The notes: generated by a model from the letters alone, not told the origin. A stretch of 64,000 bases of DNA from CAVPUA01 sp963828015 (GCA_963828015.1 CAWHCD010000005.1:1-64000); one strand, 5' to 3'; positions 28,239-37,231 are shown, numbered from the stretch's first letter. Numbers and translations: made by a program.

Positions 28239-28931
28239 ATGACGACCACCACTTTCCCGGTCACCGAACCCATCAAGGTCGTGGCCCGAATCGGGCACGG
28301 AACCTTCGAGGTCAACGCCGTCGATGGCCTCACGCAGGCCAGCGTCACCCTGACCGCGCCGGAGGAGTCCTCGGAGATGCTGTCCCGCACGACCGTCGAA
28401 CTGCGTGGGTCGACCCTGCAAATCATCTCGCCGCGGCAAGGCGGAATCTTCGACGTCTTCAACGGCCGCCACCGCGACGCCATCGACGTGCGGATCACCG
28501 TGCCCAGCGGGACGCCGATCAAAGTGGGTTCGTTCACCGCCGAGCTCACCGTCCGGGGCCGGTCGGGTAGCTGCGACCTGGCCGCGGCCACCTCGGTGGT
28601 CCGCGCGGAGTTCATCGACGGTGACCTCCGGCTGCGCGCCGGCAGCGGGAGCTGTGATGTCGAGCGGGTCAGCGGTTCGGTGCACGCCCGCACCGGCTCG
28701 GGCGAAGTGTCGATCGGCGCGATCCACGGCAACGTCGACGTCGCCACCGGCAACGGCGAACTACGGATCGGCCTGCCCGAGGGGGTCACGGCCCGGCTGG
28801 ATCTGACCACCGGCTTCGGGGAGGTCGACTCGCAGTTGCCGATCTCCTCCGTTGGTCCGGGCAGCGGTCGGGCGATCAAGATCCGGGCGCGCACCGGCCG
28901 GGGCGACGTGCACCTGTTCCGGGCCGCCTGA
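28239..28931 (+). CDS. DUF4097 beta-strand repeat protein
   Basis: A 230-residue protein predicted to form a right-handed beta-helix of short repeats, e.g. GRSGSCDLAAATSVVRAEF, GSGSCDVERVSGSVHARTG and GEVSIGAIHGNVDVATGNG, as in DUF4097 (putative adhesin-like) proteins. There is no signal peptide. The start is ATG 28239, six bases after GGAG at 28229-28232. It is co-transcribed with the HicB-like gene. Function unknown. Confidence 0.85.
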   Translation: MTTTTFPVTEPIKVVARIGHGTFEVNAVDGLTQASVTLTAPEESSEMLSRTTVELRGSTLQIISPRQGGIFDVFNGRHRDAIDVRITVPSGTPIKVGSFTAELTVRGRSGSCDLAAATSVVRAEFIDGDLRLRAGSGSCDVERVSGSVHARTGSGEVSIGAIHGNVDVATGNGELRIGLPEGVTARLDLTTGFGEVDSQLPISSVGPGSGRAIKIRARTGRGDVHLFRAA

Positions 28932-28962
28932 CGCTTCCTGCGGCCCGTCGCCGGGAGCGGGC

Positions 28963-29169
28963 CTAGAGCTCGCCGACGACGACACCCGGCAGTGGTTCCT
29001 CGATGCGAACGACCGTCGCCACTGGCACCTCACTCGGCTGCTCTGACTCCCACACGGTGATGAGCTGCTGTTGCATGCGCTGCGCCTCGTCCCAGCTGTC
29101 GAAGGGTCCGACCGCCCGCGGGTTGGTGTAGGCCTGACCGCCCGAGCCGGTCAAAACGATCACGAACAT
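28963..29169 (-). CDS. Small conserved-looking hypothetical protein
   Basis: A 68-residue acidic protein: MFVIVLTGSGGQAYTNPRAV, then GPFDSWDEAQRMQQQLITVW, then a short beta-rich tail. The layout (beta strand, helix, beta strand) and good third-position GC suggest a real gene. AAAGG precedes ATG 29169 by about seven bases. No family is recognised. It lies between the DUF4097 gene (convergent) and the ECF42-type sigma gene. Confidence 0.55.
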   Translation of the reverse strand: MFVIVLTGSGGQAYTNPRAVGPFDSWDEAQRMQQQLITVWESEQPSEVPVATVVRIEEPLPGVVVGEL

Positions 29170-29224
29170 GGGCAGGCCTTTCGTGGTGACAGTGGGTCGA
29201 TCCGACCCTAACGGACAGCCGGGC

Positions 29225-30403
29225 TCAGCCGGGCTCGCCCAGCTCGGCGAGACGTCGGTCGAGGAAGCGCTGCTCGGCGGCGTCGGCGGTGAGCGCCCGT
29301 GCGCGTCGGTAGGCCGTCCGCGCTTCGTCCGAGCGCCCGAGCCGGCGCAGCAGATCGGCCCGGGTCGAATGCAGGTAGCGGAAGTCCTCGAGATCGAGTT
29401 GGTCGACGATGTCCAGCGCCGCCTCGGGCCCGTCGGTCTCGGCGATGGCGATGGCCCGGTTCAGTTCCACGACGGGCGAATCGGTGAGCCGGGCCAGCTC
29501 GCCGTAGAGCGCCGCGATCTGCGCCCAGTCACTCGGGGTCTCGGCATGCAGGGAGGCGATGGCCGCCTGCAGGACGTAGGGTCCGCGGCCGTCGAGGGCG
29601 AGGGCCTGATCCAGCTGCGCGCGTCCAGCCTCGATCTGGGTCGTGCTCCACCGAGATCGGTCCTGGTCGGCGAGCAGCACCAGCTCGCCGCCCTCGAAGC
29701 GGGCGTCGCGGCGAGAGTCGTGCAGCAGCATCATCGCCAGCAGTCCGCGAGCCTCGGCACTTTCCGGCAGCAGCTCGGTCAACGCGCGACCCAGCCAGAG
29801 GGCCTCGGCGGCGAGCGGGTCACGACCGCCGTACCCCTCATTGAAGATCAGGTAGACGACGGCCAGGACGGCGTCTAGCCGATCGTCGAGTGCATCGGCG
29901 GCCGGTACCCGGAAGGGGATCCCCGCTGCCTTGATCTTGCGCTTGGCCCGCACCAGCCGCTGGGCCATGGTGGCCTCGGGCACCAGGAACGCGCGGGCGA
30001 TCTCGTCGGTTCGCAGGCCGGCGAGGCTGCGCAGGATCAGCGCCACCTGCGCCTCGACCGCGAGCGCCGGGTGGCAGCAGGTGAAGATCAGCTCTAGTCG
30101 TTCATCGGGAAAATCCGAGATCGGCATCGGTACCTCCACCCGATCCCCGGCAGCGAGCAGCCCGAGCTTGGCGGTCAAAGCCTGTTCACGCCGGATGCGA
30201 TCGATGGCCTGGTTGCGGGCCGTCGTCATCAACCAGGCGCGCGGGTTCGTGGGAGTGCCCTCGCGAGGCCACCGCTCGGCGGCGATCGCGAACGCCTCCT
30301 GAGTGGCTTCCTCGGCAAGGTCGAAGTCGCCGAGGAAGCCGATCAGCATCGCGAGGACGCGACCGCGTTCCTCGCGAAAGACGTGGTCGAGCGGGCTTAC
30401 CAA
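29225..30403 (-). CDS. ECF42-type RNA polymerase sigma factor with C-terminal TPR extension
   Basis: A 392-residue sigma factor. Region 2 is GFLGDFDLAEEATQEAFAIAAERW plus NPRAWLMTTARNQAIDRIRRE. Region 4 is EAQVALILRSLAGLRTDEIARAFLV followed by TMAQRLVRAKRKI. The long DUF6596/TPR-like C-terminal half (VYLIFNEGYGG, LNRAIAIAETDGPEAAL) is specific for the ECF42 group, which has no classical anti-sigma factor. It starts at TTG 30403, overlapping the stop of the DGPF/YCII gene, the usual genetic partner of ECF42. The two are translationally coupled. Confidence 0.9.
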   Translation of the reverse strand: MVSPLDHVFREERGRVLAMLIGFLGDFDLAEEATQEAFAIAAERWPREGTPTNPRAWLMTTARNQAIDRIRREQALTAKLGLLAAGDRVEVPMPISDFPDERLELIFTCCHPALAVEAQVALILRSLAGLRTDEIARAFLVPEATMAQRLVRAKRKIKAAGIPFRVPAADALDDRLDAVLAVVYLIFNEGYGGRDPLAAEALWLGRALTELLPESAEARGLLAMMLLHDSRRDARFEGGELVLLADQDRSRWSTTQIEAGRAQLDQALALDGRGPYVLQAAIASLHAETPSDWAQIAALYGELARLTDSPVVELNRAIAIAETDGPEAALDIVDQLDLEDFRYLHSTRADLLRRLGRSDEARTAYRRARALTADAAEQRFLDRRLAELGEPG

Positions 30404-30744
30404 TAGACCTCCGACGGCCGGATCTCGAGCGCGCCGCCGTAGCGGGCCGCGGGGACGCGGGCGGCGATGGCGATGGCCGCGTCCAGGTCGTCCGCCTCCA
30501 GGATGAACCCGCCGCCCAACGCTTCCTTCATCCCGACGAATGGACCGTCGGTGGTCAGTGTCTTACCGCCCACGACGCGCACTGTCGTCGCATTCTCGGC
30601 CAATCCCAAGGGCGGCAGAGGCGTGACGCCGGGTGTCTCGTTGAGTCCCTGATAGTCGGCGTACACCTGCTTCTGCTCGTCCTCGGACAGTGTCGCCTGT
30701 CGCTCCAGGGCGTCGCCTTGATAGATCAGCACCACGTACTTCAT
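30397..30744 (-). CDS. DGPF/YCII-related partner protein of the ECF42 sigma factor
   Basis: A 115-residue protein of the YCII-related superfamily with the eponymous DGPF motif in KTLTTDGPFVGMKEALGGGF. It opens MKYVVLIYQGDALER. Proteins like this accompany ECF42 sigma factors, often as several paralogues under their control; the biochemical role is unsettled. The start is ATG 30744, six bases after AAGGAG; ATG 30750 sits directly against the same site and is less likely. It overlaps the sigma gene downstream. Confidence 0.88.
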   Translation of the reverse strand: MKYVVLIYQGDALERQATLSEDEQKQVYADYQGLNETPGVTPLPPLGLAENATTVRVVGGKTLTTDGPFVGMKEALGGGFILEADDLDAAIAIAARVPAARYGGALEIRPSEVYW

Positions 30745-30916
30745 CGCCATCTCCTTCTCCTCATCGACCGGGCTGGTCGCCGTCAGACGTAGTAAGACGA
30801 ACGGCGAGCGCCGAAATCGACAGCTCGGCCCACTTTGCTGTTCCAGGGTGCCAGCATCGGGCGGAAAGGGATTCTCGGGTACTTCGCCCACGGGCGAGGT
30901 GAGAAGGTGCAGTCAT

Positions 30917-31150
30917 ACCGTGTTGATCAAGCAGTATCACCCGCGCCGCGGGATGCCACGATCGGCGTCCGATCGCAGACTTCGATGGCTAGGGCGATCT
31001 GAGCGACGTGCGCGCACGGTGAGTGTGCGCCCGCGGCCTACGGCAAGACGATGCTGGTGGCTGACTGGGCCGACTCGCCTTTAGGCGGAGGGAATCAGTG
31101 GTCTGCCTCTCCCCGGTCGACTCCGACGATGAGGTAATTGCTGATCGCCG
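30917..31150 (+). pseudogene. Remnant of a LuxR/MalT-type regulator gene
   Basis: A decayed fragment matching the start of large LuxR regulators. HPRRGMPRSASDRRLRWLG occupies the N-terminal lead position. After a frame change, CAPAAYGKTMLVADWA is a Walker A with the next helix. After another change, VVCLSPVDSDDE corresponds to VAWLSLVESDDQ of the regulator at 417-3000. No further part is recognisable. The fragment ends beside the terminator hairpin of the giant surface protein gene. Confidence 0.65.
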
Positions 31151-31174
31151 CTACCCAGTGGGGTAGCGGCGATC
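31143..31174 (-). terminator. Terminator hairpin of the 1610-residue surface protein gene
   Basis: An inverted repeat with a 14-base stem (GATCGCCGCTACCC and its complement) and a four-base loop, 19 bases beyond the stop of the surface protein gene on the minus strand. It has no T-run but is very stable. Confidence 0.75.
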
Positions 31175-31192
31175 AACTGGCGCTGCGTCCCT

Positions 31193-34100
31193 CTAGTGCT
31201 GGCGGCGGCGGCCGGTGATCATCAGCGCCGCGCCGAAGGCGAGCAGGAGCAGTCCGGCGGCTGCGAACACGGCGCTGTCGAAGCCGGTGAAGGCCAGCCC
31301 GCCGCCACCCGTGGACGCCGGTGTGGGCGCGGCCGGGGTCGGGGTGGGCGTCGGTCCGGTGGTCGGCCCGGTCTCCAGCTTGATGAAGCCGAAGTCCAGC
31401 GTCAGATCCTGGGCGCCGTCGGTGGTGAGGTCCGTCGACGTGGCCGATCCGGTCGAGGAGTCGGTGGCCGTCGTCCCCTTTCCGGTCAGCGTCGGGGCGT
31501 AGCCGTTCAGCGCGGTCGCCGAGGCGGCGGCATCGATGGTGACCGTGTAGTGCTGCCCAGCCGGCAGGACGGGCAACCCCTCGAACTCGTAGGCGCCGTC
31601 GCCATCGGTGGTGACTGCGGTGACGGGGTTGCCGTCGACGTCGGTCACCGGCTGGCCGGTCGGGCCGGTCAGCGTGAGCACGACCCCGGCGATGCCGGGT
31701 TCTCCGGCGTCCTGGATGCCGTTGCCGTTGGTGTCGGCCCAGACGAAGTCACCGACCGACACCTCGGCCGCGACGAAGCCGTAGTCCAGGGTTTCGTCCT
31801 CGTCGCCACCGGCGAGCACGGCCGAGGTGGCCGATCCGGTGGAGGAGTCGGTGGCGGTGGTGCCCTGTCCGGTGATGGTCGGCACCAGGCCGGTCAGCGC
31901 GGTGGCTGAGGCGGCGGTGTCGATGTGGGTGATGTATTGCCCCGGCGGCAGGTCGGTGAACTCGTAGAACCCGTTGGTGTCGGTGGTCTGCGGGCCGACC
32001 GGGTTGCCGTTGAGGTCGGTCACCGGATGACCGGCCGCGTCGGTGATGGTGATGACCACCCCGTCGATGCCCGGCTCTCCCGGCGTCTGGATGCCATCGC
32101 CGTTGGTGTCCTTCCAGACGAAGTCACCCACCTTCACCGGCTTGACGTAGCCGAAGTCCAGGGTCGGGTCCGATGATCCGTCGGTGGTGAGGTCGGTCGA
32201 GGTGGCCGATCCGGTCGAGGAGTCGGTGGCGGTGGTGCCCTGGCCGGTCAGCGTCGGAACGTAGCCGGTCAACGGGCCGGTGGAGGCGGCGGCGTCGATG
32301 GTCACGGTGTAATGCTGACCGGCCGGGAGCACCGGCAGGTTGGTGAAGTGGTACGCGCCGTTGGTGTCGGTCGTCTGCGGTGCCAGCGGAACACCGTTGA
32401 TGTCGGTGACCGGCTGCCCGGTCGGTCCGGTCAAGTTGAGCACGACTCCGGCGATGCCGGGTTCTCCGGCGTCCTGGATGCCGTTGCCGTTGGTGTCGGC
32501 CCAGACGAAGTCACCGACGGACACGGAGGGCGCACCGACGTAGCCGTAGTCGAGAGTCTGATCACTGCCCCCGCTCGGGAGCACCGCGGACGTCGCCGAT
32601 CCCGTGGAGGAGTCGGTGGCGGTGGTGCCCTGCCCGGTGATGGTCGGCACCAGGCCGGTCAGCGCGGTGGCTGAGGCGGCGGTGTCGATGTGGGTGATGT
32701 ATTGCCCCGGCGGGAGGTTGGTGAACTCATACGCCCCGTTGGTGTCGGTGGTCTGCGGGCCGACCGGGTTGCCGGCCAGGTCGGTGACCGGGTGACCGGC
32801 GGCATCGGTGATGGTCAGTACGACCCCGGCGATGCCGGGTTCGGCGGTCGTCTGGATGCCGTCCTTGTTGGTGTCCTTCCAGACGAAGTCGCCCACCGAG
32901 ACCGGCTTGACGTAGCCGAAGTCCAACGTCGGGTCCGACGCTCCGTCGGTGGTGAGGTCGGTCGAGGTGGCCGATCCGGTCGAGGAGTCGGTGGCGGTGG
33001 TGCCCTGGCCGGTCAGCGTCGGAACGTAGCCGCTCAACGCGGTGGCCGAGGCGGCGGCGTCGATGGTGACGGTGTAGTGCTGGCCGGCCGGGAGCACCGG
33101 CAGGTTGGTGAAGTCGTAGGCGCCGTTGGCATCGGTGGTCTGCGCGGTCACCGGCTGGCCGTTGGTGTCGGTGACCGGCTGCCCGGTCGGTCCGGTCAAG
33201 TTGAGCACGACTCCGGCGATACCGGGTTCACCGCCGTCTTGGATGCCGTTGCCGTTGGTGTCGGCCCACACGAAGTCACCCACCGAGACCGAGGCAACGA
33301 TGGCCGGCAGCGCGACCTTGTCGACGACCCAAGGTGCTTCGGTCGGCAGTAGCGGGGTGAGCGTGCCGTTCACGTCGCTGGTGCCCTGCACGGCGATCTT
33401 GTTCCAGGTCTTCTCGCCACCGACGAAGGTTGCTCCACCGTTCTTGGTGGCGGGGACGTTCATCGTCCAGGTGTAGGTGAACGCCGAACCGGCCGCGACC
33501 AGGGTGGTGCCGTAGTCGAACCGGACGGCCCGGATCTGGGACCAGTCGGCGACGTTGGCGGCAGTGACCCAGTCACTGTTGGCATTGAAATTGCCGCCGC
33601 AGTAGAAGGACTCCGCGTGGGTGTTGTCCATCTCCGGGCGGCACGGGTCGGCATTGGTCGAGTAGTAGACCGTGACCGGGTCGCTGCCGGTGGAGATCGG
33701 GCCGGTCAACGTCGGCGTCCACTCGTTGACGTCGCTGGTGTCGCTGTAGCGCGAGACGGTCACGCCGTGGTTGTCCGGCGTCGGCAGCAGGTCGTAGGCG
33801 ACCAGGTTCGTCTCGGGCTGGTTGCCGTCATTGCCGAGGGACACCTTGTACTGCACCGTGCCGCCGACGGTGGACGTGCCGACCTGAGTCGGGTCCTGCT
33901 CGGCCGAGCCGAGGAAGGCGCTGTCCTGGTCGCCCTCCACCTGCTTGGTGACATGCAGCGCGGCGGATTGGGCGACCTGAAAGTCAGCCGTCGCCGAGCC
34001 AACGCCCTCGTCGGTGAATCCGTCCTTGCCGATATCAGCGGTATTGATGGCGACACCGCTGACGTCGAGGATGCCACGCGTATCGAGCAGGTAGGAATCG

Positions 34101-36025
34101 TTGCCCGCGTAGGCGGCGGGGATCGGAACGGTCGGGCCGGTCGTTGTCTGGCCGGTACTACCGGTATAGGCGCCCGCGGGAGTCGCGGCATTGATAGTCG
34201 TCTGATACTGGTACTGACAGTCCACGCCCTCGCCGATGACCACCCCGCTGGGTGCGACCGCGACGAGGCCCGTCCGTCCGTTGATGTAGTTCGGGGTGAC
34301 GGTGACGGTGTATTGGCTGGCGGTCGGGCAGCCAGCGGGTTGGCCGGCGGCGAGCGCGAACGAGCCATTGACGTAGGTCAACTGAGACGGGATCAGGTCG
34401 ACGATCTTGGGTTGCAACGGCGTGATCCAGTTGCCGGATGAGTCTCCGTCGACCTGAAGGTTCCAATGCAGGGTCTGCCCGATCGCGACCGGGGTCGTCT
34501 CGGCGAGTGACTTCTGCAGGGACCCGGTGCTCAGCAGGGCCTTGACCGGAGCCGACGTGCAGTATTGAGCCGTTGCCGGCGTAGCGCCCGGGGCGGTGAT
34601 GTTCTCTGTCGCGCAGTTGGTCACGGTACTGCCGGTCACCGCGGTGTTGTTGACCAGGGCCCGGTAGTTGATCGACGGGACTTGGGCCGGGTTGAGCGAG
34701 GGAAGATTGACCTGGAGGTTGGTCACGCGCACGCCGGCCTTGCTGACATCGAGGTAGGCCCCGACCAACGCGGTGAAGGTGGCGACCGTGCCGTCGCTGT
34801 AGGTCACGTCGTAGGTGGCTGGGCCGGTATAACTCGCGTCGTTAGGGCCGAACCAGATGGCCTGGACGTCGAGCACTGCCGGGATGGCGTCGATCAGCGT
34901 GGAATCGGCGATGGCGGTGCCGTCATTGCCGGACGTGACCCCGTAGTAGACGAGCTCGCCGGGCGTCAGGTCGGATGGGCCGGACTTGTATACGTGCGGC
35001 ACGACGGTCGGCGGTCCGACATTGATGTTTGTCGTGAACTGGCTGGTGGCAGTGACGTTGCTACCGCCACCCAGGGGGGTCCCGGTCGCGGTGGCGTGGT
35101 CGGTGAAGCTGGGGTCGGCGTTGGCGGGCAGGGTGTAGGAAACGCCGTTCGCGACCGCACCGTTGGTGTCCTCGTTCGGTCCGCCGACGCCGCCGAGACT
35201 GGGCAGTGGCGGCCAGGTGACCGTGTTCGTGGCGGCGTCGTAGACGCCGTTGCCGTCGGGAACGACGTTGGTCACGCCAGGCGGCAGAACATCGGTGATC
35301 ACAACATTAGTCAGGCTCAAGCCACCCTGCGCCGTGGTCGGGTTGGTCTGCACGTTCGAGGTCTTGAGCAGGTAGGACACGTTGCCGCCGACGACGGCGC
35401 TGACCGACCCGGACTTGGTCTGCGCCAGATTGGGCACGGCGGTGAGCGTGTTATTCGCGGTCGCTGAGGCGGTGTCGGGAGTCGGCGCGGTATCGGTGGA
35501 AGTCACGGTCGCAGTCTGGGCGCCGGGCACAGTCAGGTAATTCTGGGTAGGCCAGTTCAGCTGCACGTTGAGGCTGGTGCCGGCGTTGGCGTTGGGCCAG
35601 ACGACCGAGATCGTGCCGTTGGCGCCCGCCGAGGCGCTCACGCCGGCCGCGATCTGTCCCGGAGTCAGGTTGACGACTGGAGCGCCGAAGGCCGGCGTCC
35701 ACGCGGCGGGAGCCGGGATCACCGAGGTTACGGTGCTGCAACCGGCCGGGTTCGAGCACTGTTGGTTGAGGCTGTAGGACAGGGCGTCCCCGGCATCCAC
35801 CGACGCGTCGATCGCCGTCAGGGACACCGACAGAAGACCGCCGGCCGCGTTCGCCCCGGTCGCCCACACCACCATCGAAGCGACGAGCGCGGCGACCACA
35901 GCGAGTACGGCTCCCGCCCGGCCCTGGGCGGACGCCCGGCGGCGCAGCCAGCCTTGGATGGGCCCCCTCTTGCGGTGGGTGCCAGTCTTGCGGGCGCTCG
36001 TACTCGGACGCGGCCAGAACCTCAT
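31193..36025 (-). CDS. Giant wall-anchored surface protein: DUF11-like domains, five SdrD_B-type repeats, LAFTG anchor
   Basis: A 1610-residue exported protein. The long basic N-region (KTGTHRKRGPIQGWLRRR) is followed by a hydrophobic core (AVLAVVAALVASMVVWATG) and cleavage near ANA. Residues of about 60-900 are DUF11/isopeptide-like beta domains (e.g. SYLLKTSNVQTNPTT, VVITDVLPPGVTNV). From about residue 910 there are five SdrD_B/Cna_B-like units of about 125 residues, each opening VGDFVW.DTN..GIQ and carrying GQGTTATDSSTGSATS. A Pro/Thr spacer leads to LAFTG, a span (AVFAAAGLLLLAFGAALMI) and RRRQH, a class E-style sorting signal. The start is ATG 36025 behind an AGGGAG site. The partner sortase is not in this window. 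It is probably an adhesin or structural surface layer protein. Confidence 0.92.
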   Translation of the reverse strand: MRFWPRPSTSARKTGTHRKRGPIQGWLRRRASAQGRAGAVLAVVAALVASMVVWATGANAAGGLLSVSLTAIDASVDAGDALSYSLNQQCSNPAGCSTVTSVIPAPAAWTPAFGAPVVNLTPGQIAAGVSASAGANGTISVVWPNANAGTSLNVQLNWPTQNYLTVPGAQTATVTSTDTAPTPDTASATANNTLTAVPNLAQTKSGSVSAVVGGNVSYLLKTSNVQTNPTTAQGGLSLTNVVITDVLPPGVTNVVPDGNGVYDAATNTVTWPPLPSLGGVGGPNEDTNGAVANGVSYTLPANADPSFTDHATATGTPLGGGSNVTATSQFTTNINVGPPTVVPHVYKSGPSDLTPGELVYYGVTSGNDGTAIADSTLIDAIPAVLDVQAIWFGPNDASYTGPATYDVTYSDGTVATFTALVGAYLDVSKAGVRVTNLQVNLPSLNPAQVPSINYRALVNNTAVTGSTVTNCATENITAPGATPATAQYCTSAPVKALLSTGSLQKSLAETTPVAIGQTLHWNLQVDGDSSGNWITPLQPKIVDLIPSQLTYVNGSFALAAGQPAGCPTASQYTVTVTPNYINGRTGLVAVAPSGVVIGEGVDCQYQYQTTINAATPAGAYTGSTGQTTTGPTVPIPAAYAGNDSYLLDTRGILDVSGVAINTADIGKDGFTDEGVGSATADFQVAQSAALHVTKQVEGDQDSAFLGSAEQDPTQVGTSTVGGTVQYKVSLGNDGNQPETNLVAYDLLPTPDNHGVTVSRYSDTSDVNEWTPTLTGPISTGSDPVTVYYSTNADPCRPEMDNTHAESFYCGGNFNANSDWVTAANVADWSQIRAVRFDYGTTLVAAGSAFTYTWTMNVPATKNGGATFVGGEKTWNKIAVQGTSDVNGTLTPLLPTEAPWVVDKVALPAIVASVSVGDFVWADTNGNGIQDGGEPGIAGVVLNLTGPTGQPVTDTNGQPVTAQTTDANGAYDFTNLPVLPAGQHYTVTIDAAASATALSGYVPTLTGQGTTATDSSTGSATSTDLTTDGASDPTLDFGYVKPVSVGDFVWKDTNKDGIQTTAEPGIAGVVLTITDAAGHPVTDLAGNPVGPQTTDTNGAYEFTNLPPGQYITHIDTAASATALTGLVPTITGQGTTATDSSTGSATSAVLPSGGSDQTLDYGYVGAPSVSVGDFVWADTNGNGIQDAGEPGIAGVVLNLTGPTGQPVTDINGVPLAPQTTDTNGAYHFTNLPVLPAGQHYTVTIDAAASTGPLTGYVPTLTGQGTTATDSSTGSATSTDLTTDGSSDPTLDFGYVKPVKVGDFVWKDTNGDGIQTPGEPGIDGVVITITDAAGHPVTDLNGNPVGPQTTDTNGFYEFTDLPPGQYITHIDTAASATALTGLVPTITGQGTTATDSSTGSATSAVLAGGDEDETLDYGFVAAEVSVGDFVWADTNGNGIQDAGEPGIAGVVLTLTGPTGQPVTDVDGNPVTAVTTDGDGAYEFEGLPVLPAGQHYTVTIDAAASATALNGYAPTLTGKGTTATDSSTGSATSTDLTTDGAQDLTLDFGFIKLETGPTTGPTPTPTPAAPTPASTGGGGLAFTGFDSAVFAAAGLLLLAFGAALMITGRRRQH
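31385..33291 (-). repeat. Five tandem ~375-385-bp units in alternating A-B-A-B-A order
   Basis: The units encode SdrD_B-type domains. Their 5' edges on the minus strand are near 33291, 32908, 32524, 32139 and 31766. Units 1, 3 and 5 (type A: DFVWADTNGNGIQD, LTGPTGQPVTD, VLPAGQHYTVTIDAAAS) alternate with units 2 and 4 (type B: DFVWKDTN, ITDAAGHPVTDL, PPGQYITHIDTAAS). Long blocks are identical at the base level between copies, for example around 31695-31755 and 32455-32515. This points to recent duplication or gene conversion. Confidence 0.9.
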
Positions 36026-36428
36026 GTCGTGCTCTCCCTCTTGAGCGTGCTGACCGACTTCTGGTCGATCCTGCTTCGATGGAGAGACCGCGAGCAGCGG
36101 CCGACGTGACGCGGTGTTACCAAACTGTGATGTGAACCACAGAACTTGTCCGGTAATCAGCAGCTCGATTGGCGATAACTGTCAGTGAGCGAGCTTGCGT
36201 CCGCGTCGCGCCGCCGGTCTGATCCAGGAAGGCACGTGTGAAGTATCGGTAAGTAGACGTGACAGTGACTCGCCTATCAGGGGTGAGACCGCTGCCATGG
36301 CCACCCCGTCGATCACACTATTTGTGTATAACCAGACACTATTAGTTATAAGCGCGTCATATTCTGCCCGGTCGATCGTCTTACCTAGCGACTACCCGCG
36401 TTGGGTCGACCGATTTTCGGAGGTTCCG
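36026..36428. promoter_or_regulatory. Divergent intergenic region with shared 23-bp motif at 36274-36296
   Basis: The gap lies between the giant surface protein (minus) and the degenerate GGDEF gene (plus). Bases 36274-36296 match 44989-45011 at 20 of 23 positions, with the invariant core TCAGGGGTGAGAC. Both copies lie upstream of a giant surface protein gene in the same orientation. An AT-rich stretch at 36310-36365, including GTTATAAG, probably holds the promoter of the plus-strand gene. No other gene is supported. Confidence 0.5.
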
Positions 36429-37226
36429 ATGTATTCCGATTGCCGTCATTCCCGGTCGGGTGGGCGCGAACGGGGCCAGGGCCAGACGGCGAACCTCGTC
36501 CGCTTGTGGCGAGAGCACAGCGCCGAACTGGACTGGGTCCGCCGCTGGCCGGGCGAATGGTTCAGCGCCGGAATTGCCGGTCTCGCCGCGGCGCTCGTGT
36601 CCGACGGCGACCTGGTTGCGGCCGCGGCGGTGCTGGGCAGCGAGCGCGCAGCGGCCGGCGTGCAACTCGGCGAAGCCCGCGACGACGTGCGGGTCGGGTT
36701 GACGCTGGCCGGGATCGCCGACGCCGAGGCCGCTGCGGTGGTCGACGCGCTCACCGATGCGTGGACGGAACGCTCGCTCGGCGATCTGCTGACGGCTTCG
36801 TGCGTTGACCCCCTCACCTCATTGGCTTCGCCGAGCTATCTGCGGGCCCGGCTGCGCGAGGTCTATGCGTCCTCGGCTTCGGTCGAGATACCGGCGGCGC
36901 AGTGGTATTCGCTGGTGACTGTGCGGGTGGCCTCGACCAGGCGCTCGGGCCTGGCCGCCGAAACCGGTCTGATCGTCGTGCACGCAGCCATGCTGCGGGC
37001 GTTTCGATCGGGGGAGACGTTTGCCCGGCTCGGTCCGACCACCGCCGGGGTGCTCACCGCGCTGCAAGGTGACTCGCTGATCAGGGCCATTGACGAGCTG
37101 CGCCTGCGTCTGGCCGAGGCTCGGATCAACCGCAGTCTGCCCACCACCCGCATCACGATCGAATCGCTGCCCGTGGCGCTGAGCGAGGCCACCGGGTGGG
37201 TCCGTCGCATCAGCCGGGGGGCGTGA
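36429..37226 (+). CDS. Degenerate GGDEF-domain-like protein
   Basis: A 265-residue soluble protein. The N-terminal half is helical (NLVRLWREHSAELDWVRRW, AALVSDGDLVAAAAVLGS). The C-terminal half follows the layout of a diguanylate cyclase domain: DPLTSLASPSYLRARLREVY resembles DPLTGLANRR.L..RL, and FRSGETFARLGPTTAGVLT occupies the place of R..D..ARLGGDEF. GPTTAG replaces GGDEF, so no cyclase activity is expected; it may bind c-di-GMP or a protein instead. The start is ATG 36429, five bases after GGAGG. Its stop is five bases from the convergent sigma gene, and it sits inside the surface-protein cluster. Confidence 0.7.
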   Translation: MYSDCRHSRSGGRERGQGQTANLVRLWREHSAELDWVRRWPGEWFSAGIAGLAAALVSDGDLVAAAAVLGSERAAAGVQLGEARDDVRVGLTLAGIADAEAAAVVDALTDAWTERSLGDLLTASCVDPLTSLASPSYLRARLREVYASSASVEIPAAQWYSLVTVRVASTRRSGLAAETGLIVVHAAMLRAFRSGETFARLGPTTAGVLTALQGDSLIRAIDELRLRLAEARINRSLPTTRITIESLPVALSEATGWVRRISRGA

Positions 37227-37231
37227 CGGCC

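Noticed and set aside
27712..28931. HicAB toxin-antitoxin pair
   Set aside because: No HicA-like double-stranded RNA-binding toxin is adjacent; the second gene is a DUF4097 beta-helix protein.
31385..33291. CRISPR-like array
   Set aside because: The repeats are long, coding, in frame and contiguous; there are no spacers.
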